DNA of 64,000 nt, from contig CBDDEH010000003.1 of the NCBI GenBank assembly GCA_965226865.1, forward strand, positions 434,001 through 498,000. The letters run 5' to 3'. The notes under the pieces were generated by a model. The model was not told the origin of the DNA, did no database searches, and saw nothing but the letters and a program-made list of their open reading frames with translations. Both the position numbers and the translations under genes were made by a program. The DNA comes from CBDDEH01 sp965226865. Lineage in GTDB: Bacteria; Chloroflexota; Dehalococcoidia; Lucifugimonadales; JAGWBF01. Shown in pieces: positions 1 to 9,341 of this stretch (position 1 is the stretch's first letter; every line of letters starts with the position of its first letter).

Positions 1-1528
1 GCGCCGATGGACCTGTCCATCCACCTGGGGTCGATTCCCGCTGAGCAGGCGGCCAGGACCCTGGAGTGGCAGAAGGTCCGCTTCGAGTCGGCGCAGAGCC
101 TCTCCTTCAAGCGGGGCCGCACCATGTCCCCCGAGGCGGAGATTGCCCTGGAGGACGTGACCCGGCTCAGGGACGAGGTGCAGCGGGGCCGGGAGCGGCT
201 CTTCCACGCGTCCCTCTCCATCACCCTTCACGCGAAGGACGAGGCGTCCCTCAAGGAGATGACCCAGCGGGCCAAGGCCCACTTCGCCGCCACGCTGGGC
301 AAGCTCGATCCCCTGGCCTTCCGCCAGCGCGAGGGCATCCTGTCCACGCTGCCCCTGGCCCTCAACGCCGTGGCGGAGTGGAGGACGCTGGACACGTCCA
401 GCATAGCCCGTCTCTTCCCCTTCTCGCCGCCCGACCTGGACACCCGGAGGGGAACCCTCTACGGCATCGACATGCGGGCCTGCGCCCCGGTGGTCTACGA
501 CCCCTGGGACGGGACGCACCTGAACGCCAACACCGCCGTCCTCGCAAGGTCGGGCAGCGGCAAGAGCTTCGCAACGAAGCTGGGAATGCTGCGGGGCCTG
601 ACCAGGGGCGTCACCGCCTACGTCATCGACCCCGAAGGCGAGTACGCGGACATGGCGAGGGCGGCAGGCGGGCGCGTCCTCTCTCCCGGCATTCCCGGCC
701 AGGGCATGAACCCCTTCGTCATCGAGCGGGGCGACTCCGAGGAGCTGCTTCAACGCATCGGCAGCCTGCGCCGGCTCATAGAGGTGATGGTGGGGGAGCG
801 GCTGAGCGCCGAGCGGCGGGCCTCCCTGGACCACGCCCTGGCGGGCTACTACGCCCAGCCCCGCGAGCGCACCGGCTTCCGCGACTTCTACGAGTACCTG
901 CACGGAGATGAGGCGGGAGGGAAAGACATGGCGAGGCTGCTGCGGCCCTTCGCAACGGGCAGCCTGCGCAACCTCCTCTCCGACGAGGGCGACGACCTGC
1001 TCTCCAACGAGGCCCTGATCACCGTCTTCGACCTGCGGCTCCTGGAGCCGGAGCTTCGCCCCGCCGCCGCGATGGTCTGCACCGAGACGGTGTGGGCCGC
1101 AGCAGCCCAGGACCCCAAGCCCCGCCTGCTGGTGGTGGACGAGGTGTGGTCGATCATGCAGCACCCGGAGGGAGCGGCCTTCATGGTGAGCATGGCGAAG
1201 CGGGCCAGGAAGCACCGGCTGGGGTTGCAGTTCATCACCCAGGATGTCCAGGACCTTCTGTCCGAGGACTCCTCCCGCGCCATCACCGGCCACTCAGGGC
1301 GGGCGCTGCTTGCAGAACGCCGCCTTCAAGCTGCTCTTGCAGCAGGACGCGGCGGCCATCAGCACCGTGGGCGACGCCTTCGACCTGCCCGAAGACCTGC
1401 AACGCTGGCTGCTGTCCTGCCCCAGGGGAGACGGGCTGCTCTTGTCGAAGGGCCACCGCTTCCCCGTCCGCATCGAGGCCACCCCGGAGGAGACGGAGGT
1501 CATCGAGTGGAGACCCGGTCGTCACTAG
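1..1528 (+). pseudogene. virB4: VirB4/TraC-type conjugation ATPase, 5' end outside window, one frameshift
   Basis: Energises the type IV secretion (mating) channel at the cytoplasmic membrane. The frame is open from the first base, so the N-terminus lies upstream of the window. Walker A (ARSGSGKSF) is near 543-569 and Walker B (LLVVDEVW) near 1126-1149, followed by the family's QFITQDVQDLL block. After GRALL the frame breaks: an extra T at 1310/1311 moves the rest (QNAAFKLLLQQDAAAI, then DAFDLPEDLQ) into the +2 frame, which ends at 1528. Removing one T restores a normal VirB4 C-terminus. First gene of a + strand transfer operon; the coupling ATPase starts 53 bases on. Family call is secure; whether the frameshift is biological is not known. 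Confidence 0.9.
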
Positions 1529-1581
1529 GAGCGACCGAACGACCGCAAGGCGAGAGAACCGATAGAGAAAGGAGCAAGCGA

Positions 1582-4034
1582 ATGAAAGCGAACCCCATCA
1601 AGTGGCTGCTGAACAACGAGGCCAAGAAACCCCCGGCGCTGCTGGCGGTGACGCCGCCCAGGACCGGGGAGAGAACGCTCCTGGGAGTCGAGAACATGCT
1701 CGGCTCCATCGCCGTCCCCGAACCCTTCTCCCTGGAGCTTGCCGGGGACGCCGACGGCGTAACGCTCTTGGCCCGCTGCCTGGACGACCAGGTGGTGCGC
1801 GCCCAGATCGCCGCCCGCTACCCCCAGGCCCAGATACAGGAGATTCCCGCCGAGGACGACCCCCTGCGCCTGGCCGAAGACGAGCAGGCGTGGAGCATGA
1901 CGCTCCGGGCCGACGGCCCCGAGTGCGTGCCTCTCCGGGTCTTCCGGGACGACGACCTGCTCGACCCCGGCTCCGACCCCCTCATCGCCCTCCTGGGCGC
2001 GCTCTCCAACCTCAACGAGGGGGAGCGCATCGTGGCGCGGCTGATGCTGCGCTCGATGGGACCCGACTGGTCGGAGTCCCACCTGGAGAAGGCCCACAAG
2101 CGGCCTGTGGAGGACCGGCGAGACCCCGCCTACACCTATCAGACCAAGCCCCTCCAGACCGACGGCGTGACGATGGCCGTCCTGGGCGTCGCGGCCCTGG
2201 CCGTCGTCAGAGGCTACCTGTGGGTGCAGGCGGGGGAGACCTGGAAGGCCGTGCTCATGGGAGCGGGCGTCGCCCTCGCCCTAGCCGTGGGCGGCTGGGC
2301 CTGGCACCGCTGGAAGAAGGCCCGCAAGCGGGTCTTCGACCCCATCCTCATCAAGGAGAAGGTCTCCCGCATCGCCTTCGACGCCGAGATTCAGGTGACG
2401 GCGATCCTGCCCCGGAGCACCCGGCCCCACCGGGCGAATGAGCTGCTGGAGCCGGTGGCCGCCGCCTACCGCGACTATGACAACCCCGCGGGCGCGCGCC
2501 TCGACGTGAGCCGGGAGCCAGGGACGAGACGCCACTGGTGGCCCGCGCCGGGGCCAAGGTGCTGCTGCCCACCGCCCGCAGCGTCAGCGGCGGCGCCCAC
2601 GTCGGCGACACCACCACCGGAACGCCCAGGAAGATTCACTTCCCCGACGACCTGCTGAGACGCCACCACCTCTACGTCGCCCGCACCCGCATGGGCAAGT
2701 CCACCCTGATGCACCACCTCGTCGTCCACAAGATGCGGGAGAAGGCCGAGGGCAGGGACGGCGACGCCATCGTGGTCGTGGACCCCCACGCCGACCTGGT
2801 GGGCGGCCTGCTCCAACACGTCCCGGAGTCCCTCATCGAGCAGGTGCGGCTCATCGACCTGGCCGACGAGCGGGGAGCGCCCGGCATCAACCTTCTGGAC
2901 ACCCGCATCTTCGCCGACCGCGACCGCACCGCCGATTCCGTCGTGCGCATCGCCAAGGGCCTGTGGGACCAGTGGGGGCCGAGGATGCAGTCCATCCTCG
3001 AACAGACGGTGAAGACCCTTCACGAGGCCAATGAGAGCAGGGACGCGGGCGAGCAGTACACCATCCTCGACGGACTGCGCATCCTGGCCGACGACGGATT
3101 CCGCGCCGAGGTGCTGGCGAAGGTCAACGACCCCTACCTGATGCAGTGGTGGGCCAGGGACTTCTTCGGCTGGCGGCGCGAGACCCGCGCCGACGCCCTG
3201 GCCCCGGTCCAGACCCGCCTCTCCTACTACGCATCCTCCAAGCGGGCGCGGGCCATCCTGGGCCAGCCCCGCTCCACCATCGACATGCGCCGCACCATCC
3301 AAGACGGCGGCATCCTGCTGGTCTCCACCGCCCAGGGCAAGGCGGGCAGGGACGTGGCCGCCCTGGTGGGCGCGTCCCTCCTCAACCTCGTGGACGCCGT
3401 GATACGGGAGCAGGGAAGCCTGCCCTTCGAGCAGCGCCGGGGCGCTCTGGTCGTCGTGGACTACGAGTCGATGCTCAGCGAGCTGGGCAAGTTCGGGGCG
3501 TCCTTCGTCCTGGCAACCCAGAGCCTCGCCAAGCTGGACGACCTCTCCCGCACCATGCGGGACACGCTGCTGGCCAACGTGGGCTGCCTGGCCGTCTTCC
3601 AGGTGGCGGGCAACGACGCCCGCCAGCTCGTCTGGGAGCTGGGCAAGGAGCGGGTGACCGAGGACGACATCACGTCCCTGCCCGTCCACCAGTGCTACGT
3701 CCGCGCCACCGTGGGAACGGAGCGGATGGATGCCTTCTCCATGAAGGTCGCAAAGCCGGAGCCGGGAGACGCCGACACAGCCGAGCGCACCCGCGACCTG
3801 GCCGAGAGCTACCTAACACCTGCCAGCGACATCGACCGGCGGGACGCGGAGATGCAAGACCTGGTGGACAGGTACCGCGAGGAGCTGGAGAAGCTCAGGA
3901 AGGGCCAGGACACCGAGACGGCGGAGAGCGGCGGCCAGTCCCAGGAGCAGGCCCGGCGCAAGCCGCGCACCAAGCGCGACCGGGACCCCGGAGACCCCCC
4001 GCCTGAGACGGCGGACGAGGAGGTTGAGGAATGA
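1582..4034 (+). pseudogene. VirD4/TcpA-like coupling ATPase, frameshifted, altered Walker B
   Basis: Coupling proteins bring the relaxosome to the mating channel and pump DNA. The start ATG at 1582 follows an AAAGGAG site. About 200 soluble residues come first, then two hydrophobic segments (about 2170-2310), a Lys/Arg-rich stretch, and the ATPase domain. Walker A is RTRMGKST (about 2683-2706). A one-base loss near 2520 moves the frame (…DVSREP to …DETPLVARAG). The Walker B region (about 3439-3470) reads ALVVVDYESM: the usual Glu after VVVD is missing and the segment looks shortened. The motif LATQSLAKL follows. The C-terminus is a charged coiled tail (about 3840-4031). The stop overlaps the next start (ATGA at 4031), implying coupled translation. 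Confidence 0.85.
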
Positions 4035-5507
4035 GGCCCGTAGACAGCGAGCTGCTTCGGCTCCTCGCCGACATGCCCTTCCTCGACCGGTTGGAGGCGT
4101 TCGCCATCTCCCGCTGGTCGAGGGGCGGGGTCTACAAGGCCGTTCGCAGGCGTGGAGGACGCGGGGCTGGCCGCCGCCGTCGCCAACGTCCACCACCCGA
4201 TCCGCTTCCGCTGGTACCGCGCCATGCCGATGGACGCGGCCATCGCCCTCCCCGGCGGGCGCACCGTCGCCGTCGTCCGGCAGGGACACGCCACCGACCG
4301 CACGGGCTTCGCCAAGCGGCTCTGGCGGCTCGGAGAGGGGCCGCGATTTGGCGGCCTCCTCATGGTCGTCCCCGACGAGACCCGGCTGCGCTACGCCCGC
4401 AGGCTGCTGACCGGAGCCTACGCCGCCACCGCAGTCATCGCCGTCGAGCGCGACGCGGCCGCGGGGGCCACCGCCGACCGGGTGTGGCGGCTGCCCTCGG
4501 TCAATGCCGCCGTCGACCTGCGCGCCGCCATCGACCGGATGGACCCCAGGGGCGCGCTTCCCAACGAGCGGCCCCTGGCGCGGGTATCCCTTCCCGAAGA
4601 CATCGACGAGCGGGGGAGCGGGTGGGGCGTCCCCGAGCACATGCTGCCCGCCCTCCTGAAACCCACCGAGGAGCGCGTCCTCGACCTGCTCTCCGACTGG
4701 CCCTGGCTCGCCCTGGGCGACCTCGCCGGTCTGCTGGGCGTCACCAACCAGCGCGCCTCCCAACTCACGACGGCCCTTGAGGGTTTCGGGCTGGCCGCCC
4801 GCGTACCCTCCGCAGAGCGGCGGCTGGTGCTCACCGACGCGGGGCTGACCCTGCTGGCCCGCAGGGACCGGGCCGCCGTAGGCGGAGCGAAGAAGCGGTG
4901 GAGCGCCGCTCCCCCCGACGCCGGGGCCGCAGCCGACTGGCGCAGCGTCTCCGGCAGGCGCAGCCGGCAGCTCCTCCGCGACATGCAGCACACCGCCTCC
5001 GTCCACGGCTTCGTAGCGGCCCTCTCCCGCCAGGCCCGCGTCCTGGGCTGGGAGATCGACCAGCTCGACCCGCCCCGCAGGGCGTCCCGCTACTTCCGCT
5101 ACTTCGGCGGGAGGCGCTCGGTGCACCCCGACGCCTTCGGGATGCTCAGGCGCGGGAAGACCGCATGGCCCTTCTTCCTTGAGTGGGAGCGGAGGGCGGT
5201 GCGGCCGGTCACCATGGCGGCGCGGCTCGCCCCCTACCTGCGCTACTACTCGTCCCACCGGCCCATCGACGACCACGGCGCGACGCCCGTCGTCCTGGTC
5301 GTCTTCGACGACGACATCGCCCAGACCCACTTCCTGAGAGTGGCGCAGGGCGAGATGGACCGTCTCAGGACCGCCGTCCCCTTGCTGGCCTCCCACCGCG
5401 AGCTGGTGGAGCGGGAGGGGCCGCTGGGACGGGCCTGGTTCGCCCCGGGCGGAGGCTTCGAGCCGGTGCGCCCCCTGACCGACATGCAAGGAGAACCAAG
5501 GCCATGA
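4031..5507 (+). pseudogene. Replication-relaxation family protein, one frameshift
   Basis: Resembles the replication-relaxation family (Pfam Replic_Relax) found beside conjugation genes of actinobacterial and Chloroflexota elements; thought to act with the relaxosome, enzymatic role unclear. The N-terminal part (LLRLLADMPFLDRLEAF) is a winged-helix-like region. A second HTH lies mid-protein (WPWLALGDLAGLLGV, then QRASQLTTAL). One extra base near 4150 splits the gene: the first 40 residues are in frame 2, the rest in frame 3. The start overlaps the upstream stop and its own stop overlaps the next ATG (5504), so four genes form one tightly packed operon. No relaxase with a HUH or Tyr motif is visible in the window. 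Confidence 0.75.
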
Positions 5508-6262
5508 GAATCTATTACATCGACGAGTCCGAGGGTCCCCGCTACTACGTCCGCTCCGCCCTGGGCGCCAACGCCGAGCGGTGGAACGGCCTGCATGGCC
5601 GCATTCAGGACTGGCGCACGGCGTTGGCGGGCGACTACAGCGTCCCGACAAGCCGGGAGCTGCACGCCTGCGACCTGCTGGCCGGACGGGGCAAGCTGGC
5701 CCGCATCGACAACACCGGCCGCAGGCTCACCCCGGAGCAGGGAGCCGAGATCTTCATGGACGGCCTGCGCATCATAGAGAACGCCGCCCATTCCCTGGGC
5801 GGCATCGAGGTCGTCAACGTCTGCCTGCGCAAGGCCGACGTGAAGGGCTACGAACAGGTCAGCCTGGACCGGCTGCTCAACCGCATCAACACCTCCGTCG
5901 CGGCGGACGGGCGCTACGCCCACCTCATCTTCGACGAGGGAGGGGAGCGCATGGTCAGGCGGCTCTACGGCAGGCTCAGGAGCCGCAACCCCGTGCCCAG
6001 CAGGTACGAGGCGTGGGAGGACGGCGCGCCGACGAAGGACATCCCCATAGAGCGGATCATCGGCGGCCCCTCCTTCCGAAGCTCCCAGGACGACGACCTG
6101 CTACAGATGGCCGACCTCATCGCCCACGCCCTCCTCAAGCAGGAGGAGGAACCCTCCCAAAGGGTGACGGAGCTGGGCATCCACCTGGCCTTCGGGATCC
6201 TCGACCGCGCCCTCAACCGCAGGGCGTCGAGGACGGATCCCCAGGGCGTCGTCAGGAGATGA
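5504..6262 (+). CDS. DUF3800 domain protein
   Basis: 252 residues. It opens with MRIYYIDESEG, the conserved Asp-Glu-Ser start of DUF3800, a family with an RNase H-like fold and no settled biochemical role. The late motif DDDLLQMADLIAHAL fits the family's conserved C-terminal Asp/Gln block. ATG at 5504 overlaps the TGA of the relaxation gene and there is no obvious other start, so translation is probably coupled. Last gene of the transfer operon; intact. DUF3800 genes recur on mobile elements and near defence genes; whether this one serves transfer or is cargo cannot be told from sequence. Confidence 0.8.
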   Translation: MRIYYIDESEGPRYYVRSALGANAERWNGLHGRIQDWRTALAGDYSVPTSRELHACDLLAGRGKLARIDNTGRRLTPEQGAEIFMDGLRIIENAAHSLGGIEVVNVCLRKADVKGYEQVSLDRLLNRINTSVAADGRYAHLIFDEGGERMVRRLYGRLRSRNPVPSRYEAWEDGAPTKDIPIERIIGGPSFRSSQDDDLLQMADLIAHALLKQEEEPSQRVTELGIHLAFGILDRALNRRASRTDPQGVVRR

Positions 6263-6309
6263 GGAAAGAGGAGGAGGAGGGCGCTTGGACGTGGCCCGGC
6301 CTCTCGCTC

Positions 6310-6596
6310 CTATTTCGCCGGTTCGCCCTCCGATTCCGGGTCGCCGTAGAGCATTAGATTGAAGCCCCCGGGAACGCCCCGCGCCAACTGCATGATGCCC
6401 ATGTAGTTGAACCCCTTGGCACCCCTCCCCTGAGCCACCTCCGCACGGTGGGCTCCGTCACGCCGAGAAGCTCGGCCAACTCCTGCGGCGACAGCTCGGC
6501 CATCTTCAACAGGCGTTCCAGCCGCTCCCCGAAGTCCTCGGGGAAAGGGGTTCGTCGTTGCTTCCCGGTGCTCCCTTCACGTCCTTCGACAGCCAT
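6310..6596 (-). pseudogene. Small PEDF-type HTH protein, frameshifted
   Basis: ATG at 6596 follows AGGAGG (6604-6609 on the reverse strand). The protein reads TPFPEDFGERLERLL, LSPQELAELLGV and TVRRWLRGG, i.e. the same lead-in plus HTH as the genes at 9053-10170. A one-base change near 6425-6430 shifts the frame; the other frame restores GFNYMGIMQLARGVPGG and ends at 6310, matching the C-terminal block of its paralogue at 9342-9866. Likely a Cro/XRE-like DNA-binding protein of about 95 residues. It is an outlying member of the array, separated from it by about 3 kb, and lies convergent to the transfer operon. Confidence 0.6.
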
Positions 6597-7235
6597 GGCG
6601 CAACCTCCTCGGTCTCTGTCTGTGATTGCCTCCTCGTCCAAATCCGTTTTGCAGAAGCCTCCCCGGAACGAGAACAGAGCGTCTCAAACCGAGACGGCCC
6701 CCGGACGCCGAGAGTGCAGACGCCCGCGTCCGGGATCATGCAGCCTTGATCTCCACACCCCTTGTGCGCCCTGTGCCAGGCTGCCGCAAGGCAGCGTTAG
6801 CGTCTTCCGGGGTGGTGCAGACCCAACGATACACCAAAGGGGCCTCCCATCCAAGACGAAGCGGAGGCCCCCGGTGCGGCAGGCGGTGAGCGGCGAGGAG
6901 GGGGAAGGGCCGGAAAAGACAGGAGGGCCGGGCGGTTCAAATCCGCCCGGCCCTCTTTGCGTCGATGGACAGCCGTTGCGGCTCCGTTCGAAAGTGGGGT
7001 GACGGCCCTTAACCATCTCCATCAATCGGGTTCCGTTCGTTTACATCACATCAAAACCCCCTTTCTCACACAATAGATCGTCTCAGCGGTAATCGTTGGG
7101 ACGGTTCACGGTTCCTTTCTATTCGTTACTTTACAGTAGCTGATGGCTATGTCCGTTGCAAATGCTAAATGTTCTATTCTAGAGCGTGTTGACAAATAGC
7201 TTGGCGTTCTGGCGGGGAAGATGAGGGAGGGGGCA
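6597..7235. other. Gap with a hairpin but no supported gene
   Basis: Reading frames here on both strands are short, mutually antisense and lack family motifs. The only structure seen is the perfect hairpin at 6923-6955. The DNA becomes less GC-rich after about 7000, suggesting a junction with different DNA inside the element. Confidence 0.5.
6923..6955. terminator. Perfect 13-bp hairpin, terminator-like
   Basis: GAGGGCCGGGCGG, a 7-base loop TTCAAAT, then the exact complement. It is followed by CTTTG on the + strand, so the U-tract is weak. A near copy of the hairpin sits at 8850-8881, which suggests a repeated terminator or structural module of this element. The loop mimics a tRNA T-loop, but no tRNA body surrounds it. 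Confidence 0.45.
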
Positions 7236-7325
7236 GGGTCGAGGCTTGGCACACATGGCGGCACCCGCTCGTGGGCGGTGGTAGCGCGAGGAGATTGGGT
7301 CGAGGCTTGGCACACATGGCGGCAC
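7236..7325. repeat. Two 29-bp direct repeats 61 bp apart
   Basis: Identical copies at 7236-7264 and 7297-7325, each starting GGGTCGAGGCTTGGC and ending GGCGGCAC, separated by 32 bases. Not palindromic. They lie just upstream of the lipoprotein gene at 7438 and could be a protein-binding direct repeat or a local duplication. Confidence 0.7.
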
Positions 7326-7437
7326 TGGCACACTGGATTGGGCATCGCGGAGACCATGATGCTATGATAGGGGCGCGGGCCTTTTCGTTTATTCCGTGAC
7401 CATAAGCAGAAAATTAGTTGACAGGATACCCGTGAGG

Positions 7438-7944
7438 ATGACTATCAGCCTCCTAGCTTCTCTGACGTTGCTCTACGTTTCTTGCTTGGGGGATGCTGGC
7501 AATCCGTCAGCCGACCCCGTGTCGCTGGCCAGGCTGCGACAGGGAGAGAAGTCTGGCGGTGAATGCGTGTTCAGTGATGACCTCTCCCAATATCCCGTTA
7601 CCTACTCAGGAGTCAGCGAAAATTGCCTGCAGGCAGTAACAATCGGGCCGCTCAGCTTGGCGGACCTGGACCAAATGCAGCGTGAGGAACCGTCATTTTG
7701 GAAGAAGTCCTCCCCCTACCAACAATCGCTCGTGGGAGAATGGTTTGACGCCAAGTGCCAGTTCACCAGCCCCGCAGTGCAAGCGGTCCTGGAGTTCTCC
7801 GAAACTGTATCCACCGATTGGGCAAACTGCATCATGATTGTCGAAGTGGGACCGGTCACTAAAAAGCAAATAGAGAAAGTCGAACGCCTCGGGAGCCGGA
7901 GCCGAACTCCCGCGAGAACGGCAGTGCCGCCAAGAGAGCGGTGA
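7438..7944 (+). CDS. Small secreted lipoprotein of unknown function
   Basis: Start chosen at ATG 7438 (an in-frame GTG exists at 7396) because it places a signal peptide right at the N-terminus: MTISLLASLTLLYVSC, with a lipobox-like VSC and the Cys at residue 16. The mature protein of about 150 residues has Cys pairs (GECVF, NCLQA, AKCQF, NCIMI) that may form disulfides. No family recognised. The last 86 bases overlap convergently with the - strand gene ending at 7859. Codon use is less GC-rich than the transfer genes, so it may be cargo. Confidence 0.5.
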   Translation: MTISLLASLTLLYVSCLGDAGNPSADPVSLARLRQGEKSGGECVFSDDLSQYPVTYSGVSENCLQAVTIGPLSLADLDQMQREEPSFWKKSSPYQQSLVGEWFDAKCQFTSPAVQAVLEFSETVSTDWANCIMIVEVGPVTKKQIEKVERLGSRSRTPARTAVPPRER

Positions 7945-8092
7945 CGAACGCGACGTCCACCACCAGTAACGCGTTATCCACTACGAGAGGCGCGTCCGTG
8001 GACTGCGTGAGTGCGTTCTTGCTGATCATGATAATGAACAGGACAATGGCGGCGGCGGTTCTGGGGTTCGCTCCTCTGCTTTTTGACCTCAT
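7859..8092 (-). CDS. Tiny membrane protein, unknown
   Basis: ATG at 8092 follows a purine-rich GGGGGGCAAGG site. 77 residues: basic N-terminus (MRSKSRGANPR), a hydrophobic helix (TAAAIVLFIIMIS), then a longer hydrophobic stretch (ALLVVDVAFVTALLAALPF) and a basic tail. Two transmembrane segments are likely. It lies 40 bases downstream of another one-helix gene (8133-8357); the pair could be pilin or channel subunits of the mating apparatus, or unrelated small cargo. No family match from memory. Confidence 0.4.
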   Translation of the reverse strand: MRSKSRGANPRTAAAIVLFIIMISKNALTQSTDAPLVVDNALLVVDVAFVTALLAALPFSREFGSGSRGVRLSLFAF

Positions 8093-8132
8093 CGGCCTTG
8101 CCCCCCAAGAAATTCTTTGCCGTGAAACGTGC

Positions 8133-8357
8133 TTAGCACGTCCCCTCCCTGGCCTCGTCGCTGGCTGGTTGCACTGACGGTTGAGAAGCATTAACCAAGG
8201 ATATGACGCAGACGGTAATGACGATGCCACCGAGAATGAACCAAATCAGCCCAGGCAGCGGGTCGAACAAAGGCTCTACCCCGGGAATGATGAATTCCCC
8301 GCCGATACTGTTGGGGCTGGTGGCCCGCATCCGGGGGAGAACGAGCATACCCACCAC
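8133..8357 (-). CDS. Tiny membrane protein, unknown
   Basis: About 74 residues, start uncertain (GTG 8357 or the ATG three codons later). One hydrophobic helix (GLIWFILGGIVITVCVISLV) follows a Pro-rich segment (VEPLFDPLP); the tail is polar. Same strand and spacing as the preceding small gene, so probably one transcript. Function not recognised. Confidence 0.4.
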   Translation of the reverse strand: MVGMLVLPRMRATSPNSIGGEFIIPGVEPLFDPLPGLIWFILGGIVITVCVISLVNASQPSVQPASDEAREGTC

Positions 8358-8399
8358 CCCATTAGCGCACGCCGCCGCCGTTGCCTGTGGCGTTGGCCG

Positions 8400-8811
8400 T
8401 CAGTCCAGACCCACGGCGGCCTCCGCCGTCTCGCCGGACTCCTCCGGACCGTTCCCGCCGCCGACGGGTTCCAGGCCCCTTACTCCCACGCCGTACCGCC
8501 TGCCGTCCACCTCGACGGTGGCGCTGGTGTACCTGAGCAGCGTCCCGACCTTGCCACTCAGCCCTTGCTGGACCGTACCGCCGCAGGATACGGACACTTG
8601 CCCCGCCCTCGTGCAGCCCCCTGGCGGTCTCCGCGTCGTTGACCACCACCTCCGCCAACGCCGGGGCCTCGTCGCCGTTCAGCCAGGCCCAGCAGCGGCC
8701 CCGCCAATCGACGCCGATGCCACCGTCCTCCGCAAACCGCGTCTGCGCAACCAGAGGGCGCTCGGCCACCAGGTCGAGATTGAATCCGATGATCTCCTCG
8801 CTCTCAGTCAC
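8400..8811 (-). pseudogene. Hypothetical protein, frameshifted
   Basis: The GTG start at 8811 overlaps the TGA of the zinc-ribbon gene (GTGA), a typical coupled start. The protein begins TESEEIIGFNLDLVAERP and runs to LHEGG. A one-base change in a G-run near 8601-8608 moves the rest (VSCGGTVQQGLSGKVGTLLRY, then VEVDGRRYGVGVRG) to another frame ending at 8400. About 137 residues if repaired. No known domain. Part of the - strand small-gene operon. Confidence 0.5.
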
Positions 8812-9056
8812 TGTCTCTCTCCCTTCCAGAGTGTCTTGGCAACGAACAAGAGGGCCGGGCGGGATGAACCGTCCGGCCCTCGCCGCGCCCGCCGGTTGCC
8901 CGTTGGCGGCCTCTCCCAGGCTTCGCCGGTAGGTCCCATGTAGCACCTGCCGCCGCACCACCCCTCCCGGCCCGAATTGCGACGGAACTGCCGGTAGTAG
9001 ACCCGACCGCAGCCCCGGCATACCTTCTCCATGTGTCCCTGCCTGTATCTGGTCAT
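8808..9056 (-). CDS. Small zinc-ribbon-like protein
   Basis: The ATG at 9056 overlaps the upstream stop (ATGA) and is preceded by AGGGGGCGGG. 82 residues: MTRYRQGHMEK, then CRGCGRVYYRQ and WCGGRC, a Cys-X2-Cys...Cys-X3-Cys pattern that could bind zinc, then a basic Gly/Pro-rich tail. The second copy of the GC-rich hairpin (8850-8881) lies inside its 3' part, so the true C-terminus or the role of the hairpin is uncertain. Function unknown. Confidence 0.5.
   Translation of the reverse strand: MTRYRQGHMEKVCRGCGRVYYRQFRRNSGREGWCGGRCYMGPTGEAWERPPTGNRRARRGPDGSSRPALLFVAKTLWKGERQ
8850..8881. terminator. Second GC-rich hairpin, near copy of 6923-6955
   Basis: Arms GAGGGCCGGGCGG and CCGTCCGGCCCTC pair over 13 positions with one G-T wobble; loop GATGAA. 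On the - strand it is followed by TTGTTCG. It lies within the coding frame of the zinc-ribbon protein, which argues for a structural or attenuating role as much as for simple termination. Confidence 0.4.
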
Positions 9057-9337
9057 TGGCCCGCCCCCTGGAACGCGCTCGGCTCTTCCACTCCGCGCAG
9101 CAGGTGGTGGAGCAGCCCCATCCCCGCGGCCAACTCCAACAGGTTGACCAGGTGGCCGGGGCCGGGCTTGGCTCCCGCCTTCCATCGGCGCACGATGCGG
9201 GCGTTGACCTTCAGGCGGCGGGCCAGCTCCCGCCAGGACAGCCCTGCGGCCTGCCGGAAGCGGTCGAGGCGCTCAGGAAAGTCCTGGGGGAACTCTTCAG
9301 GCTCTACGTGGTAGACCCGCTCCTGCCGGCGACCCAT
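9053..9337 (-). CDS. PEDF-type single HTH protein
   Basis: 94 residues. The start at 9337 follows AAGGGAG and lies 4 bases after the previous stop; the stop overlaps the next ATG. Reads FPQDFPERLDRFRQAAGL, then SWRELARRLKVNARIVRRW and KAGAKPGPG, a Cro-type HTH with an aromatic/basic recognition helix, followed by a Leu-rich helix (LVNLLELAAGMGLLHHLL). Shares the lead-in and overall layout with the genes at 9342-10170. Probably a DNA-binding regulator; target not visible. Confidence 0.65.
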   Translation of the reverse strand: MGRRQERVYHVEPEEFPQDFPERLDRFRQAAGLSWRELARRLKVNARIVRRWKAGAKPGPGHLVNLLELAAGMGLLHHLLRGVEEPSAFQGAGQ

Positions 9338-9341
9338 TTCC

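Noticed and set aside
2475..5651. Long - strand open frames opposite the conjugation genes
   Set aside because: Composition artefact of GC-rich codons; no motifs, while the + strand shows ATPase and HTH motifs.
6923..6955. tRNA T-arm/attachment site
   Set aside because: The loop resembles TTCAAAT, but no acceptor or anticodon arm is found and a near copy with another loop exists at 8850.
7236..7325. 29-base repeats with a 32-base spacer look like a mini type I CRISPR array
   Set aside because: Only two copies, repeats not palindromic, no cas gene in the window; kept as a simple direct repeat.
8203..8943. + strand frame of 246 residues
   Set aside because: Antisense to the coupled small - strand genes; low-complexity Pro/Ser/Arg content, no ribosome site.
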